A DNA stretch of 64,000 nucleotides from contig NZ_CP085051.1 in the NCBI RefSeq assembly GCF_020616335.1, positions 1,302,001-1,366,000 of the forward strand, read 5' to 3'. A program made the translations under genes and the position numbers. Origin of the DNA: Corynebacterium uberis. GTDB lineage: Bacteria > Actinomycetota > Actinomycetes > Mycobacteriales > Mycobacteriaceae. Below, in pieces: positions 1 to 8,387 of the stretch (position 1 is the stretch's first letter; each line of letters starts with the position of its first letter). Below the pieces are notes generated by a model, which worked only from the letters and a program-made list of their open reading frames with translations, had not been told where the DNA came from and searched no databases.

Positions 1-237
1 CCCTGGTACATCCTCTGGGCAATCCTGCCGCTGGCCTGCTGGGCGAACCGCAGCATCTTCCGGCTCGGCGTGGTGGCTTATTCCGCCGCGTTCAGCTTCT
101 TTGTGCTCCCCCGGGGGCTGTCCTTGCCACCGGCAACAGTGCTCAGTATTTATGTGGCGTCCGCGGTTGCTTTCACCTGCTGCCTGGCGCTCGTGTGGTG
201 GCTGTTGAGGCGTTGGGGATTCATTCGCCTAGACTAA
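1..237 (+). CDS. mptB: C-terminal end of a membrane mannosyltransferase (MptB-like), 5' part outside window
   Basis: The open frame runs from base 1 to a TAA at 235-237 and gives 78 residues. It is very hydrophobic, starting PWYILWAILPLACWANRS and ending in a basic tail RRWGFIRLD. The PWY-x-LW opening and the membrane segments resemble the C-terminus of actinobacterial GT-C alpha-(1->6)-mannopyranosyltransferases, which extend the lipoarabinomannan/lipomannan core at the membrane from polyprenol-phosphate mannose. An mptB-type gene precedes this ABC pair and ctaA in corynebacteria and mycobacteria, which supports the call. The catalytic N-terminus is not visible, so this rests on a short piece plus synteny. 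It lies six bases upstream of the next gene and is probably cotranscribed with it. Confidence 0.65.
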   Translation, partial: PWYILWAILPLACWANRSIFRLGVVAYSAAFSFFVLPRGLSLPPATVLSIYVASAVAFTCCLALVWWLLRRWGFIRLD

Positions 238-243
238 GGCGCT

Positions 244-1230
244 GTGACTGCCAGTACCCAGGATGAGCCTCAACGCCTCGACGCCACCGGTTTCGCGGAC
301 GGGGACGCCCCGCCGCACGGTGACGCGGCGCTTGAGCTGCGCGACGTCGTCAAGCAATTTGGCTCCAAGCGGGCGGTGGATGGTTTAACCCTGTCGGTGC
401 AACGCGGCCAGCTGCTGGCGTTGCTGGGCCCCAACGGGGCGGGCAAGACCACCACCATTGACATGTGCGAGGGGTTCCAGCGTCCCACCTCGGGGTTTAT
501 TCGAGTCCTGGGTGTGGATCCCGCCACGCACCCAGAAGCGCTGCGGGCGCGCATCGGGATCATGCTGCAAGGCGGCGGCGCGTATTCGGGTATCAAGGTC
601 CGCGAAATGCTCAAGCTGGCGGCCTCCTACCACGCCAATCCCTTAGACCCTGAATGGTTGCTCGACCTTGTGGGCCTGCGGGAGGCGGCGGGCACGACCT
701 ATCGGCGCCTGTCCGGCGGGCAGCAGCAACGCCTCTCTCTGGCGCTCGCACTGGTTGGCCGCCCGGAACTGGTGTTCCTGGATGAGCCGACTGCGGGGCT
801 GGACGCCCAGGCGCGCCTAGCGGTGTGGGAGATCATTGCGGAGCTGCGCCGCGACGGCGTCACCGTGGTCCTGACCACCCACCTGCTCGATGAGGCGGAA
901 TCCCTGGCGGACACCGTGGTGATCATTGACCACGGCCGCGCCGTCGCCGCCGGCACCCCCGCGGAACTGACCCGGGCACCCCACGATCAGATCATCGTAG
1001 AAACGGCCAGCGCCGCAGACGCAGCGCAGCTTGAGGCGACCGTTGGCCACCGGGTGGTGGGCACACGCCCGCTGCGCTACACCGTTGAGGCCGCCCCCAC
1101 CCCGAGCCTCATCGCCGAGCTGACCGCAGAACTCGCCCGCCAAGACGTGCTCATCAGAAGCATCGACGTCGCCCAGCGCAGCCTGGAGGACGTCTTCTTG
1201 GACATCACCCACCAGCACGCGAGGAGCTAA
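244..1230 (+). CDS. ABC transporter ATP-binding protein
   Basis: A 328-residue ATPase that powers an exporter with the permease encoded next door. It shows Walker A GPNGAGKTT (about residues 62-70), a Q-loop glutamine near 109, signature LSGGQ (156-160), Walker B LVFLDEPT (176-183) and the switch histidine at about 203. A C-terminal regulatory extension of roughly 90 residues is typical of DrrA/CcmA-like drug, lipid or polyketide exporters. The GTG start follows an AAGG three bases upstream. The N-terminal 30 residues are acidic, low in complexity and poorly placed in the family, so a later start is possible. The substrate cannot be read from sequence; by synteny it is the uncharacterised ABC pair upstream of ctaA in corynebacteria. 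Confidence 0.9.
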   Translation: MTASTQDEPQRLDATGFADGDAPPHGDAALELRDVVKQFGSKRAVDGLTLSVQRGQLLALLGPNGAGKTTTIDMCEGFQRPTSGFIRVLGVDPATHPEALRARIGIMLQGGGAYSGIKVREMLKLAASYHANPLDPEWLLDLVGLREAAGTTYRRLSGGQQQRLSLALALVGRPELVFLDEPTAGLDAQARLAVWEIIAELRRDGVTVVLTTHLLDEAESLADTVVIIDHGRAVAAGTPAELTRAPHDQIIVETASAADAAQLEATVGHRVVGTRPLRYTVEAAPTPSLIAELTAELARQDVLIRSIDVAQRSLEDVFLDITHQHARS

Positions 1231-1233
1231 GTC

Positions 1234-2034
1234 ATGGCTGTAGACACGCACACACCGCACGCGCCCGCGGCCAGCACCACAGCGCCGGGAACCTTCACCC
1301 CCGCGCCCCGCCGGGCGAGCATCGCCCGCCTCGTGGCGGCCCAAGGGCGCGTGGAAACCCGCCTCTTCCTGCGCCACGGGGAGCAACAACTGCTCAGCCT
1401 CATCATCCCGCTGGGCATGCTCTTCGGACTGTCCGCCGTACCGGTGCTGGACACCGACGACCCCATGCGCGATGGCTTCCCCATGATGCTCGCCATCGCG
1501 GCCACCTCTTCCGGGTTTACCGGCCAGGCCATCGCCCTCGCCTTCGACCGCCGCTACGGGGCGCTCAAACGCACCGGCGCCTCCGGAGTGCCATCATGGA
1601 CGATCATCGTGGGCAAGATCATCGCCGTGGCCTCCATGGTGGTGCTCCAAACCGTCATCCTCGGCGCTGTGGCTTGGTTCCTCGGGTGGCGGACAACGCC
1701 CCTCGGCATGCTCATGGGGGCGGTCGTCCTCATCGTCGGCGCCGCCGCGTTTACCGCCATGGGGCTGCTCATGGGTGGGACCCTGTCCTCAGAGATCGTG
1801 CTGGCACTAGCCAACCTCATCTGGGTGGTGCTGGTGGGCATCGTCGGGTTCGTCGTGTACACCCATGGCCTGACCGGCACCACGTGGTGGGATCTCATCC
1901 CCTCCGTCGCACTGGCCTCCGGCCTGACCGACGCCTTCACCGGAACAGTCCCCTGGCCTCAACTGGCCAGCCTGGCCATCTGGGCCATAGCCGTTTCCGC
2001 TGCGACGACCCGCTGGTTCCGCTTCTCCTCCTAA
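1234..2034 (+). CDS. ABC-2 type transporter permease
   Basis: A 266-residue integral membrane protein encoded three bases after the ATPase, so translation is probably coupled. After a roughly 45-residue basic cytosolic N-terminus, about six hydrophobic segments are visible (for example LLSLIIPLGMLFGLS, IIVGKIIAVASMVVLQTVIL, LMGAVVLIVGAAAF, IVLALANLIWVVLVGI). This is the normal ABC-2 layout. It forms the membrane channel of a half-size exporter that dimerises with two ATPase copies. The substrate is unknown. The following 267 bases before ctaA hold no gene or convincing terminator. Confidence 0.88.
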   Translation: MAVDTHTPHAPAASTTAPGTFTPAPRRASIARLVAAQGRVETRLFLRHGEQQLLSLIIPLGMLFGLSAVPVLDTDDPMRDGFPMMLAIAATSSGFTGQAIALAFDRRYGALKRTGASGVPSWTIIVGKIIAVASMVVLQTVILGAVAWFLGWRTTPLGMLMGAVVLIVGAAAFTAMGLLMGGTLSSEIVLALANLIWVVLVGIVGFVVYTHGLTGTTWWDLIPSVALASGLTDAFTGTVPWPQLASLAIWAIAVSAATTRWFRFSS

Positions 2035-2301
2035 AGGCGGTGCTCTACGGCGGCGCTGCGCTGGCATTTCCCCGGTAGCGCGCTGGGCGTGCCCTTGCCC
2101 TGCCTGTCGTCCTGCCCCTCGCCCCGCCCGGGCCCTTTCCCGTCCGGATGGCCCCGGTCCGGGAGGCCTTTCCGTGCAGTCAGCCGCCGCGGGTTCCCCA
2201 CAAAAAGGTAGCTGAGCATGCCCTTTCGCCCTCACCGCTCATGTGTGTGCGCCGCCTCACGGAATCGGGTTTTCGCGCCATAGGCTATAGACTCAGAAGG
2301 C

Positions 2302-3288
2302 GTGAGTATAGCCACGACATCAAATTCAGTCCTGTCCAGGATCCCTACTATCGCGGTACAGCGACGGTTGGCTTTGGTCCTGTTGATTCTGCAGGGGGGA
2401 ATTACCGTCACGGGATCGATCGTGCGGGTGACCGGCTCTGGGCTGGGGTGTGACACGTGGCCGAATTGTCACGCCGGCTCCCTTGTTCCGGTTCAGGGCG
2501 CTGCCCCGCTGGTTCACCAGTTCATTGAGTTTGGCAACCGCCTTCTCACCTTTGTGCTTGTGGCCTCTGTTGTGGCGGTGTTGTATTCGCTATACAAGGC
2601 GCAGCGGCGCACCGAATTGAAGGTGTACGGCATCATCAACGCGGTTGGCATTGTTGTGCAGGCTGTCATCGGTGGCATTTCGGTTCATTTGGACCTCCAG
2701 TGGTGGGCCGTGGCGCTGCACTTCTTGCCGTCCATCATCCTGGTGTGGATCTCCGCGCTGCTCTACCAGCGGGTGCAGGAGCCTGACGACGGCGTCGTCG
2801 AACAGACCTTCCCGCAGGTTGTTCGCATCTGCGCGCTCAGCGCCGCGCTAGCCTTGGCGGTGGTGCTGGTCACGGGCACGATGACCACCGGCGCCGGCCC
2901 GCACGCCGGCGATGCTACCGCGGGCATGGAAGGACGCCTGGAGGTAGACATCGACATCATGGCCCACGTTCACGGGCTCCTGATGTACCTCTATTTCGCA
3001 CTGACTGCCGCGACGGTCTTTTTGCTTTACCGCTTCTCCGCTCCGCAAGAATCGCGGCGCACCGGCCTTATTCTCATGGGCTTAATCGTTGTGCAGGGTG
3101 CTATCGGCATTGCGCAGTATCGTCTCGGCGTTCCGCGGTGGACGGTGCCCATTCACATTGGCATGTCCTCCGTGGTCACGGCATTTTCCGCCTTCCTTTA
3201 CGCCCACGGCGTTATCCGCACGGGTGGTAGCGCCACCAAGACGGGTTCGCCGGCTGGGGACGCTGAAGTGCCATCGCGGGTGGCCTAG
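2302..3288 (+). CDS. ctaA: Heme A synthase (CtaA)
   Basis: Oxidises the C8 methyl of heme O to a formyl group, giving heme A for the aa3 cytochrome c oxidase; it acts in the cytoplasmic membrane. The 328-residue protein has about eight hydrophobic helices. It carries the actinobacterial first-loop cysteine pair in GLGCDTWPNCHAG, then HQFIEFGNRLLTF and a later HVHGLLMYLYF motif with conserved histidines. The GTG start has AGAAGG only one base upstream, too close for a good Shine-Dalgarno, and a TAGGCT/TATAGA-like AT-rich box lies 12-20 bases upstream. The transcript may therefore be leaderless. It is separated from ctaB by a convergent gap; the quinone reductase gene often found here (qor) is absent. 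Confidence 0.93.
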   Translation: MSIATTSNSVLSRIPTIAVQRRLALVLLILQGGITVTGSIVRVTGSGLGCDTWPNCHAGSLVPVQGAAPLVHQFIEFGNRLLTFVLVASVVAVLYSLYKAQRRTELKVYGIINAVGIVVQAVIGGISVHLDLQWWAVALHFLPSIILVWISALLYQRVQEPDDGVVEQTFPQVVRICALSAALALAVVLVTGTMTTGAGPHAGDATAGMEGRLEVDIDIMAHVHGLLMYLYFALTAATVFLLYRFSAPQESRRTGLILMGLIVVQGAIGIAQYRLGVPRWTVPIHIGMSSVVTAFSAFLYAHGVIRTGGSATKTGSPAGDAEVPSRVA

Positions 3289-3597
3289 CCCGTTTCCCCG
3301 CGCCGCTTAAGCCTATTGCGCTTATCGACGCCCCCACCCCCACCGCAGCACCCAATCCTTCCGGTTTCCGGCCTCGCGCCTGTTCGCTTGAGCGTTGAGG
3401 CCGCCCGGGTAAGCCACAGGGTTTGGCAGCGGTGGGGGTTTCTTCATGCCTGTTGCCGCTATGTGAATCGCTGGCGGCGTGGGTCGCTGGCGTTGCCCGC
3501 GTAGCGCGCCATGGCACGGTGGGCCGAAACTTCTGCCTAGCATCCGAGCACGAACCGTTCTCCCCCACCCCGGAAACGTCGCGCCCGAGCCAGTCTG
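3289..3597. other. Convergent ctaA/ctaB intergenic region, no gene seen
   Basis: 309 bases between the stops of ctaA and ctaB. No credible ORF. It holds one exact copy of the 15-mer repeat (3320-3334) and a small TAAGC-N7-GCTTA inverted repeat at 3308-3324 overlapping that copy, but no clear rho-independent terminator. In C. glutamicum a quinone oxidoreductase gene (qor2) lies between ctaA and ctaB; here it is missing. Confidence 0.6.
3320..3334 (+). repeat. Dispersed 15-mer GCTTATCGACGCCCC, copy 1
   Basis: Exact match to the 15-mer also found at 23398, 55325 and 62848 on the same strand, with a one-mismatch inverted copy at 22260-22274. Intergenic, downstream of ctaA. Function unknown. Confidence 0.7.
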
Positions 3598-4530
3598 CTA
3601 GAAGTTCAGCGGGCCCGCGCCCAAGAACTGGGCGATGGTTTCCCACCCCAGCACCGCGTCGACGGACAGGGCCACGAAGAGCAGGGCCAGGTAGTTGTTG
3701 GACAGGATGAAAAGCTTCAGCGGCTTGACGGGCTCGCCGCGGCGCACGCCCCTGTGCAGCGCGGTGGCCATGACCAGGAAGGCCCCGCCGGTGACAATGG
3801 CACCGATCGCATAAATCCAGGATGCCGCCGGGATGAGCAGCAGCGAGACGATGACGGTGGCCCAGCTGTACCAGAGGATTTGCCGGGTAACCTGCTCAGG
3901 CGTGCGCACTACCGGGAGCATGGGGACGCCTGCCCGGTCATAGTCGTCGCGGTATTTCATTGCCAAGGACCAGGTGTGCGGGGGCGTCCAGAAGAAGATG
4001 ATCAGCCAGAGCACCAGCGCCTGCCACCACTGCCAGGGCGAGGAACCGGGGGTGTTATCGGTGATGACCGCCCATCCCACGGCCACGGGCATGCACCCTG
4101 CGGCGCCGCCCCACACGATGTTCATGTGCGTGCGGCGCTTGAGGAACTTCGTGTACACGAAAATGTAGAACCAGATGGTCAGGAGGATGAAGCAGGCCGC
4201 AAGCAGGGAGTGGCACAGCAGCCACAGCCACAAGAAACTGACCACCGTCATCGTCCACGCGAAGATCGTGGCGTTGCGGTTGGACACCGTGTGGCGCACG
4301 AGCGGTCGCGCCCTGGTTCGACCCATCTTCTGGTCGATGTCAGAGTCGGCGACCATGTTGAAGGTGTTGGCCGCCGCGGCGCCCATCCAGCCACCGATGA
4401 GGGTGAGCAGGATGATCACAATGTTGTTTTCACCACGGTCGGCCTGCAGCATCGCCGGAATGGTAGCGACGAGCAACAGCTCAATCACCCGCGGCTTAGT
4501 GAGCGCGATGTAGGCCTTGATGGTCTTCAA
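3598..4530 (-). CDS. ctaB: Protoheme IX farnesyltransferase (heme O synthase, CtaB)
   Basis: Transfers a farnesyl group from farnesyl diphosphate to heme b, making heme O, the substrate of CtaA; membrane UbiA-family prenyltransferase. The 310 residues contain the first aspartate-rich motif in [18 protein letters not shown] (about residues 56-73) and the second region with [16 protein letters not shown], plus about nine hydrophobic helices. The start is TTG: a GGAGG lies nine bases upstream and an in-frame TAA stands 12 codons upstream, so no longer form exists. The protein begins directly at the [13 protein letters not shown] block and lacks the N-terminal tail I recall for the C. glutamicum protein. 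It is divergent from tkt. Confidence 0.93.
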   Translation of the reverse strand: MKTIKAYIALTKPRVIELLLVATIPAMLQADRGENNIVIILLTLIGGWMGAAAANTFNMVADSDIDQKMGRTRARPLVRHTVSNRNATIFAWTMTVVSFLWLWLLCHSLLAACFILLTIWFYIFVYTKFLKRRTHMNIVWGGAAGCMPVAVGWAVITDNTPGSSPWQWWQALVLWLIIFFWTPPHTWSLAMKYRDDYDRAGVPMLPVVRTPEQVTRQILWYSWATVIVSLLLIPAASWIYAIGAIVTGGAFLVMATALHRGVRRGEPVKPLKLFILSNNYLALLFVALSVDAVLGWETIAQFLGAGPLNF

Positions 4531-4650
4531 GGAAAGAAGCCTCCAACGTGGTTCTTGCGTCCTTTAAGGTACCTGCAGCGAAGCTGGTACCAGGCTAGAG
4601 TCGACAACTGTGCGGTGCCACCGAAAGTTTTCCTCCCAGCCAGCATGGGA

Positions 4651-4674
4651 CACAGCGCTGTGCCAGTCTGGCAC
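4651..4674. promoter_or_regulatory. Two overlapping palindromes upstream of tkt/ctaB
   Basis: CACAGCGCTGTG (4651-4662) is a perfect 12-bp palindrome. GTGCCAG-T-CTGGCAC (4660-4674) is a perfect 7-1-7 palindrome overlapping it by three bases. They stand about 120 bases from the ctaB start and 295 from the tkt start. They look like regulator-binding sites; the protein is unknown. Confidence 0.4.
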
Positions 4675-4866
4675 TGACTCTAACTACTTTCGTATCCGCT
4701 CCACTGTATCGTGCTTAGGCGTGCGGGTGCGCATCGGCGCCCGGGCTAGCTCCCCCACGGTGGCCGCGCTGCCTCACACGTCTGTGACGCGGCCGCACCG
4801 GACCTGGCACGTGTGCGCCAAGACACGCTATGGCCGGGGCCGAGCTTCCAGCACCTTCCCATAAGG

Positions 4867-4882
4867 TACCATCATTATGGTA
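4867..4882. promoter_or_regulatory. Inverted repeat upstream of tkt, possible operator
   Basis: TACCAT-CATT-ATGGTA is a perfect 6-4-6 inverted repeat whose centre is about 94 bases upstream of the tkt GTG. TATGGT inside it could serve as a -10 box, so a bound protein would block the pentose phosphate operon promoter. Regulator unknown. Confidence 0.4.
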
Positions 4883-4967
4883 TGGCACTTTCCCGCCGCG
4901 GAGCAGCCAAGTTCCACACACCGCCGACCAGATTTTGACCGACCTTTTTGAACGTGAGGTATTCACA

Positions 4968-7067
4968 GTGACACTCTCGCCCGACCTTCAGGCCCTCACC
5001 ACGCGCCGCTACCCCGAGGACTGGACCGACGCGGACACCCGCGCCGTAGACACCGCCCGGGTACTTGCCGCGGACGCCGTCCAAAACGTGGGAAACGGCC
5101 ACCCGGGTACCGCCATGAGCCTGGCCCCCCTGGCCTACACCCTCTACCAGCGAGTGCTCAACCATGATCCCGCGGACACCAACTGGGCCGGCCGGGACCG
5201 CTTTGTCCTGTCCTGCGGTCACTCCTCGCTGACCCAGTACATCCAGCTCTACCTCGGTGGCTTCGGCCTCGAGCTCGATGATCTCAAGGCACTGCGCACC
5301 TGGGGCGCGCTGACCCCCGGACACCCCGAGTACGGCCACACCAAGGGCGTGGAGATCACCACCGGCCCGCTGGGCCAGGGCCTGGCCTCTGCGGTGGGCA
5401 TGGCCATGGCCGCCCGCCGCGAGCGCGGCCTGTTCGACCCCGAAGCTGCTCCCGGCGAGTCCCCCTTCGACCACTACATCTACGTCATCGCCTCTGATGG
5501 CGACTTGGAAGAAGGCGTGACCTCTGAGGCGTGCTCGCTAGCGGGCACCCAGCAGCTGGGCAACCTCATCGTGTTCTGGGATGACAACCGGATCTCCATC
5601 GAGGATGACACGCAGATCGCCTTTACTGAGGATGTCGTCGCTCGCTACAAGGCCTACGGCTGGCAGACCCTGGAGGTGGAGGGCGGCGAGGACGTCGTCG
5701 CCATCGAAGAAGCCATCGCCGCCGCGCAGAAGGAAACGCAACGCCCCACCTTCATCCGAGTGCGCACGGTCATCGGCTACCCGGCCCCCACCAAGGCCAA
5801 CACCGGCGCCGTTCACGGTGCCGCCCTGGGCGAAGAGGAAGTCGCCGGCGTCAAGGAGGCCCTGGGCTTTGACCCGGCACGCACCTTCGACGTCGACGAG
5901 TCCGTGATCACCCACACCCGTAGCCTGGCCGATCGGGCCGCGCGCGCTCACGCCGAGTGGCAGGAGCGTTTCGACGCCTGGGCGCAGGCCAACCCGCAGC
6001 GCAAGGAGCTCTTCGACCGCCTGCGTGAAGGCGCCCTGCCGGCCGGCTGGGCCGACGAGCTTCCCACCTGGGAGCCCGACGCCAAGGGCGTGGCCACCCG
6101 GAAGGCCTCGGAGGCCGTCCTTCAGGCCCTCGGCGCCACCCTGCCCGAGCTGTGGGGCGGGTCCGCCGACCTCGCCGGGTCGAACAACACGGTGATCAAG
6201 GGCTCGGACTCCTTCGGCCCCAAGGACATCACCACGGATACCTTCACCGCGCAGCCGTATGGGCGCAACCTGCACTTTGGTATCCGCGAGCACGCCATGG
6301 GCTCCATCCTCAACGGCATCGCCTTGCACGGCGGCACCCGCCCCTACGGCGGCACCTTCCTGATCTTCTCGGACTACATGCGCCCCGCGGTGCGTCTGGC
6401 AGCCCTGATGGGCACCAACGTCTACTACGTGTGGACCCATGACTCCATCGGCCTGGGCGAGGACGGCCCAACCCACCAGCCCGTGGAAACGCTGGCGGCG
6501 CTGCGCACCATCCCCAACCTGGCGGTGCTGCGTCCGGCGGATGCCAATGAGACCGCCGCCGCCTGGAAGGCGGCGCTGGACTGCCCGACCAAGGGCCCGA
6601 AGGCTCTTGCCCTGACCCGCCAGAACGTGCCGGTCCTGGAGGGCACGCGAGAGAAGGCTGCCGAGGGCGTCGCCCGCGGTGCCTATGTCCTGCGCGAGGC
6701 CAGCACGCAGGAGCCCGCGGTCATCCTCATGGGTTCCGGCTCTGAGGTGCAGCTGGCTATCGAGGCCGCCGATCGCCTCGAGGCGGAGGGCATTGCCACC
6801 CGCGTGGTCTCTGTACCCTGCATGGACTGGTTCGCAGAGCAGGACGCCGAGTACATCGAGCAGGTGCTGCCGGCGGCCGTGACCGCGCGGGTGTCCGTGG
6901 AGGCTGCCGTGGCCATGCCATGGCACCGCTGGGTGGGCACTCAAGGCAAGTGCGTCTCCCTGGAGCACTTCGGCGCCTCGGCCGACTATGAGCGGCTCTA
7001 CAAGGAGTTCGGCATCACTGCTGATGCCGTCTACCAGGCTGCGAAGGACTCCCTCGACGCCTCCTAG
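4968..7067 (+). CDS. tkt: Transketolase
   Basis: Thiamine-diphosphate enzyme of the non-oxidative pentose phosphate pathway that moves two-carbon units between sugar phosphates. 699 residues, the length of the corynebacterial enzyme. Visible are the [10 protein letters not shown] substrate loop (His about 45), the cofactor motif SDGDLEEG (about 176-183) ending in WDDNRIS, and the second-domain block [14 protein letters not shown] carrying the catalytic glutamate. The frame is open back to 4830, but homology begins at the GTG at 4968, eight bases after a GTGAGGT Shine-Dalgarno, so that start is preferred. First gene of tkt-tal-zwf-opcA-pgl, all codirectional; an internal terminator-like hairpin follows it. 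Confidence 0.97.
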   Translation: MTLSPDLQALTTRRYPEDWTDADTRAVDTARVLAADAVQNVGNGHPGTAMSLAPLAYTLYQRVLNHDPADTNWAGRDRFVLSCGHSSLTQYIQLYLGGFGLELDDLKALRTWGALTPGHPEYGHTKGVEITTGPLGQGLASAVGMAMAARRERGLFDPEAAPGESPFDHYIYVIASDGDLEEGVTSEACSLAGTQQLGNLIVFWDDNRISIEDDTQIAFTEDVVARYKAYGWQTLEVEGGEDVVAIEEAIAAAQKETQRPTFIRVRTVIGYPAPTKANTGAVHGAALGEEEVAGVKEALGFDPARTFDVDESVITHTRSLADRAARAHAEWQERFDAWAQANPQRKELFDRLREGALPAGWADELPTWEPDAKGVATRKASEAVLQALGATLPELWGGSADLAGSNNTVIKGSDSFGPKDITTDTFTAQPYGRNLHFGIREHAMGSILNGIALHGGTRPYGGTFLIFSDYMRPAVRLAALMGTNVYYVWTHDSIGLGEDGPTHQPVETLAALRTIPNLAVLRPADANETAAAWKAALDCPTKGPKALALTRQNVPVLEGTREKAAEGVARGAYVLREASTQEPAVILMGSGSEVQLAIEAADRLEAEGIATRVVSVPCMDWFAEQDAEYIEQVLPAAVTARVSVEAAVAMPWHRWVGTQGKCVSLEHFGASADYERLYKEFGITADAVYQAAKDSLDAS

Positions 7068-7078
7068 GGCCTCCCCCA

Positions 7079-7112
7079 CGCTGCGGGCGCAGGCCCGCAG
7101 CGCTCGCTTTTT
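7079..7112 (+). terminator. Terminator-like hairpin between tkt and tal
   Basis: Perfect 10-bp stem CGCTGCGGGC / GCCCGCAGCG (7079-7088, 7093-7102) with a four-base loop, followed by CTCGC and five T. It sits 23 bases before the tal start and may reduce transcription into tal or stabilise the tkt message. Confidence 0.7.
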
Positions 7113-7134
7113 CTCTGCCTGTGAAAGGACAGCT

Positions 7135-8217
7135 ATGAACCCCATTGATGAACTTGCCGCCGCCGGTACCGTCACCTGGCTTGACGATCTCTCCCGCGAC
7201 CGCATCACCTCGGGAAACCTCGCCGAGCTTATCGCCCAAAAGTCCATCGTTGGTGTCACCACCAACCCGGCGATCTTCGCCGCCGCGATGTCCAAGGGCA
7301 CGGCCTATGACGAGCAGATCGGTGAGCTGAAGGCCTCCGGTTCTACCGTCGATGATGCCGTCTACGCCATGAGCATCGATGACGTGCGCGATGCCTGCGA
7401 TATCTTCGCCGACGCGTTCGCCAGCTCCGGTGGCGCCGATGGTCGCGTATCCATCGAGGTTGATCCGCGAATCTCCGCTGACCGCGAGGCCACCTTGGCC
7501 CAGGCGCGCGAGCTGTGGAACAAGGTCGGCCGCGACAACGTCCTGATTAAGATCCCGGCCACCAAGGGCTCCCTGCCCGCGATTGCCGACGCCCTGGCCG
7601 AAGGCATCAGCGTCAACGTCACGCTGATCTTCTCGGTGGAGCGTTACAAGGAGGTCATGGACGCCTACATCGAGGGCATCACCCGCGCCGCGAAGGCCGG
7701 CCTTGACGTGTCCAAGATTTTCTCCGTGGCCAGCTTCTTTGTCTCCCGCATGGATACCGAGGTCGACCGCAGGCTCGAGGCCATCGGCACCCCGGAGGCC
7801 CTGGCGCTGCGCGGCAAGGCTGGCGTGGCTAACGCGCGCCTGGCCTATGCCGAGTTCCAGCGCGTCTTCGCCGCAGCCGAGCTGCCGGATGGCGCCACCA
7901 TCCAGCGTCCGCTGTGGGCGTCCACGGGCGTGAAGAACCCGGACTACCCGGCCACCCTGTACGTCACCGAGCTTGCGGGCCCCAACACGGTCAACACCAT
8001 GCCGGAAGCGACGATCGACGCCGTCCTGGCGGACGGTGGGGTCCACGGTGACACGCTGACCGATACCGCCGCTGATGCCCAGGGCGTCTTCGATCAACTC
8101 GAAGAGGTGGGCATTGATCTGGCCGACGTCGCCGTGACGTTGGAAAGCGAAGGCGTGGAGAAGTTTGTCACCGCATGGTCCGAGCTTCTTGATTCCATGC
8201 GCTCGCGTTTGCAGTAG
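7135..8217 (+). CDS. tal: Transaldolase
   Basis: Transfers a dihydroxyacetone unit between sedoheptulose 7-phosphate and glyceraldehyde 3-phosphate in the non-oxidative pentose phosphate branch. 360 residues, as in C. glutamicum. The Schiff-base lysine is in LIKIPATKG (Lys about 139), with the VTTNPAIF motif near residues 41-48 and the NVTLIFS strand following. ATG start with GAAAGGA eight bases upstream; the longer open frame back to 6988 overlaps tkt and is discarded. Cotranscribed with the genes on either side, although hairpins precede and follow it. Confidence 0.97.
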   Translation: MNPIDELAAAGTVTWLDDLSRDRITSGNLAELIAQKSIVGVTTNPAIFAAAMSKGTAYDEQIGELKASGSTVDDAVYAMSIDDVRDACDIFADAFASSGGADGRVSIEVDPRISADREATLAQARELWNKVGRDNVLIKIPATKGSLPAIADALAEGISVNVTLIFSVERYKEVMDAYIEGITRAAKAGLDVSKIFSVASFFVSRMDTEVDRRLEAIGTPEALALRGKAGVANARLAYAEFQRVFAAAELPDGATIQRPLWASTGVKNPDYPATLYVTELAGPNTVNTMPEATIDAVLADGGVHGDTLTDTAADAQGVFDQLEEVGIDLADVAVTLESEGVEKFVTAWSELLDSMRSRLQ

Positions 8218-8251
8218 TTTTCTCACCGCTACCTGCTGGTGGCGTGGATGA

Positions 8252-8285
8252 GGGCCGGTGATCTTAGCGATCACTGGCCCTTCTC
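8252..8285 (+). terminator. Hairpin after tal
   Basis: GGGCCGGTGATC (8252-8263) and GATCACTGGCCC (8269-8280) pair over 12 positions with one G-T mismatch across a five-base loop, followed by TTCTC. The T tract is weak, so termination may be partial. A candidate promoter for zwf lies directly downstream. Confidence 0.55.
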
Positions 8286-8325
8286 GCGCCCCAGGATTCC
8301 ATATCTTGCGCCACGCCGCCTATTG

Positions 8326-8354
8326 TTTAGAGCGCACCGCATGCGGCGTATTCT
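8326..8354 (+). promoter_or_regulatory. Candidate zwf promoter with a palindrome in its spacer
   Basis: TTTAGA (8326-8331), 17-base spacer, TATTCT (8349-8354). The spacer contains the perfect palindrome CCGCATGCGG (8337-8346). The predicted start of transcription is about 27 bases before the zwf GTG. Inferred by eye from sigma-A-like boxes only. Confidence 0.4.
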
Positions 8355-8387
8355 TATTCAGTTTTTCCGAAAGGTCACCTCAGTACC

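Larger units (their letters stand above)
4531..4967. other. ctaB-tkt divergent control region
   Basis: 437 bases without a gene. Contains several palindromes: GGTACC repeats flanking 4569-4592 close to ctaB, overlapping palindromes at 4651-4674, and TACCAT-CATT-ATGGTA at 4867-4882 nearer to tkt. This is where regulation of heme O synthesis and of the pentose phosphate operon would be expected. No operator here matches a motif I can name. Confidence 0.55.

Noticed and set aside
3320-3334. The 15-mer as a DnaA box (TTATCCACA-like)
   Set aside because: TTATCGACG matches only six of nine positions and the copies are spread over 60 kb with no dnaA, dnaN or AT-rich origin nearby.
5538-7301. 587-codon open frame on the minus strand
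   Set aside because: Mirror frame of tkt and the start of tal; no motif and no ribosome site that would outweigh transketolase.
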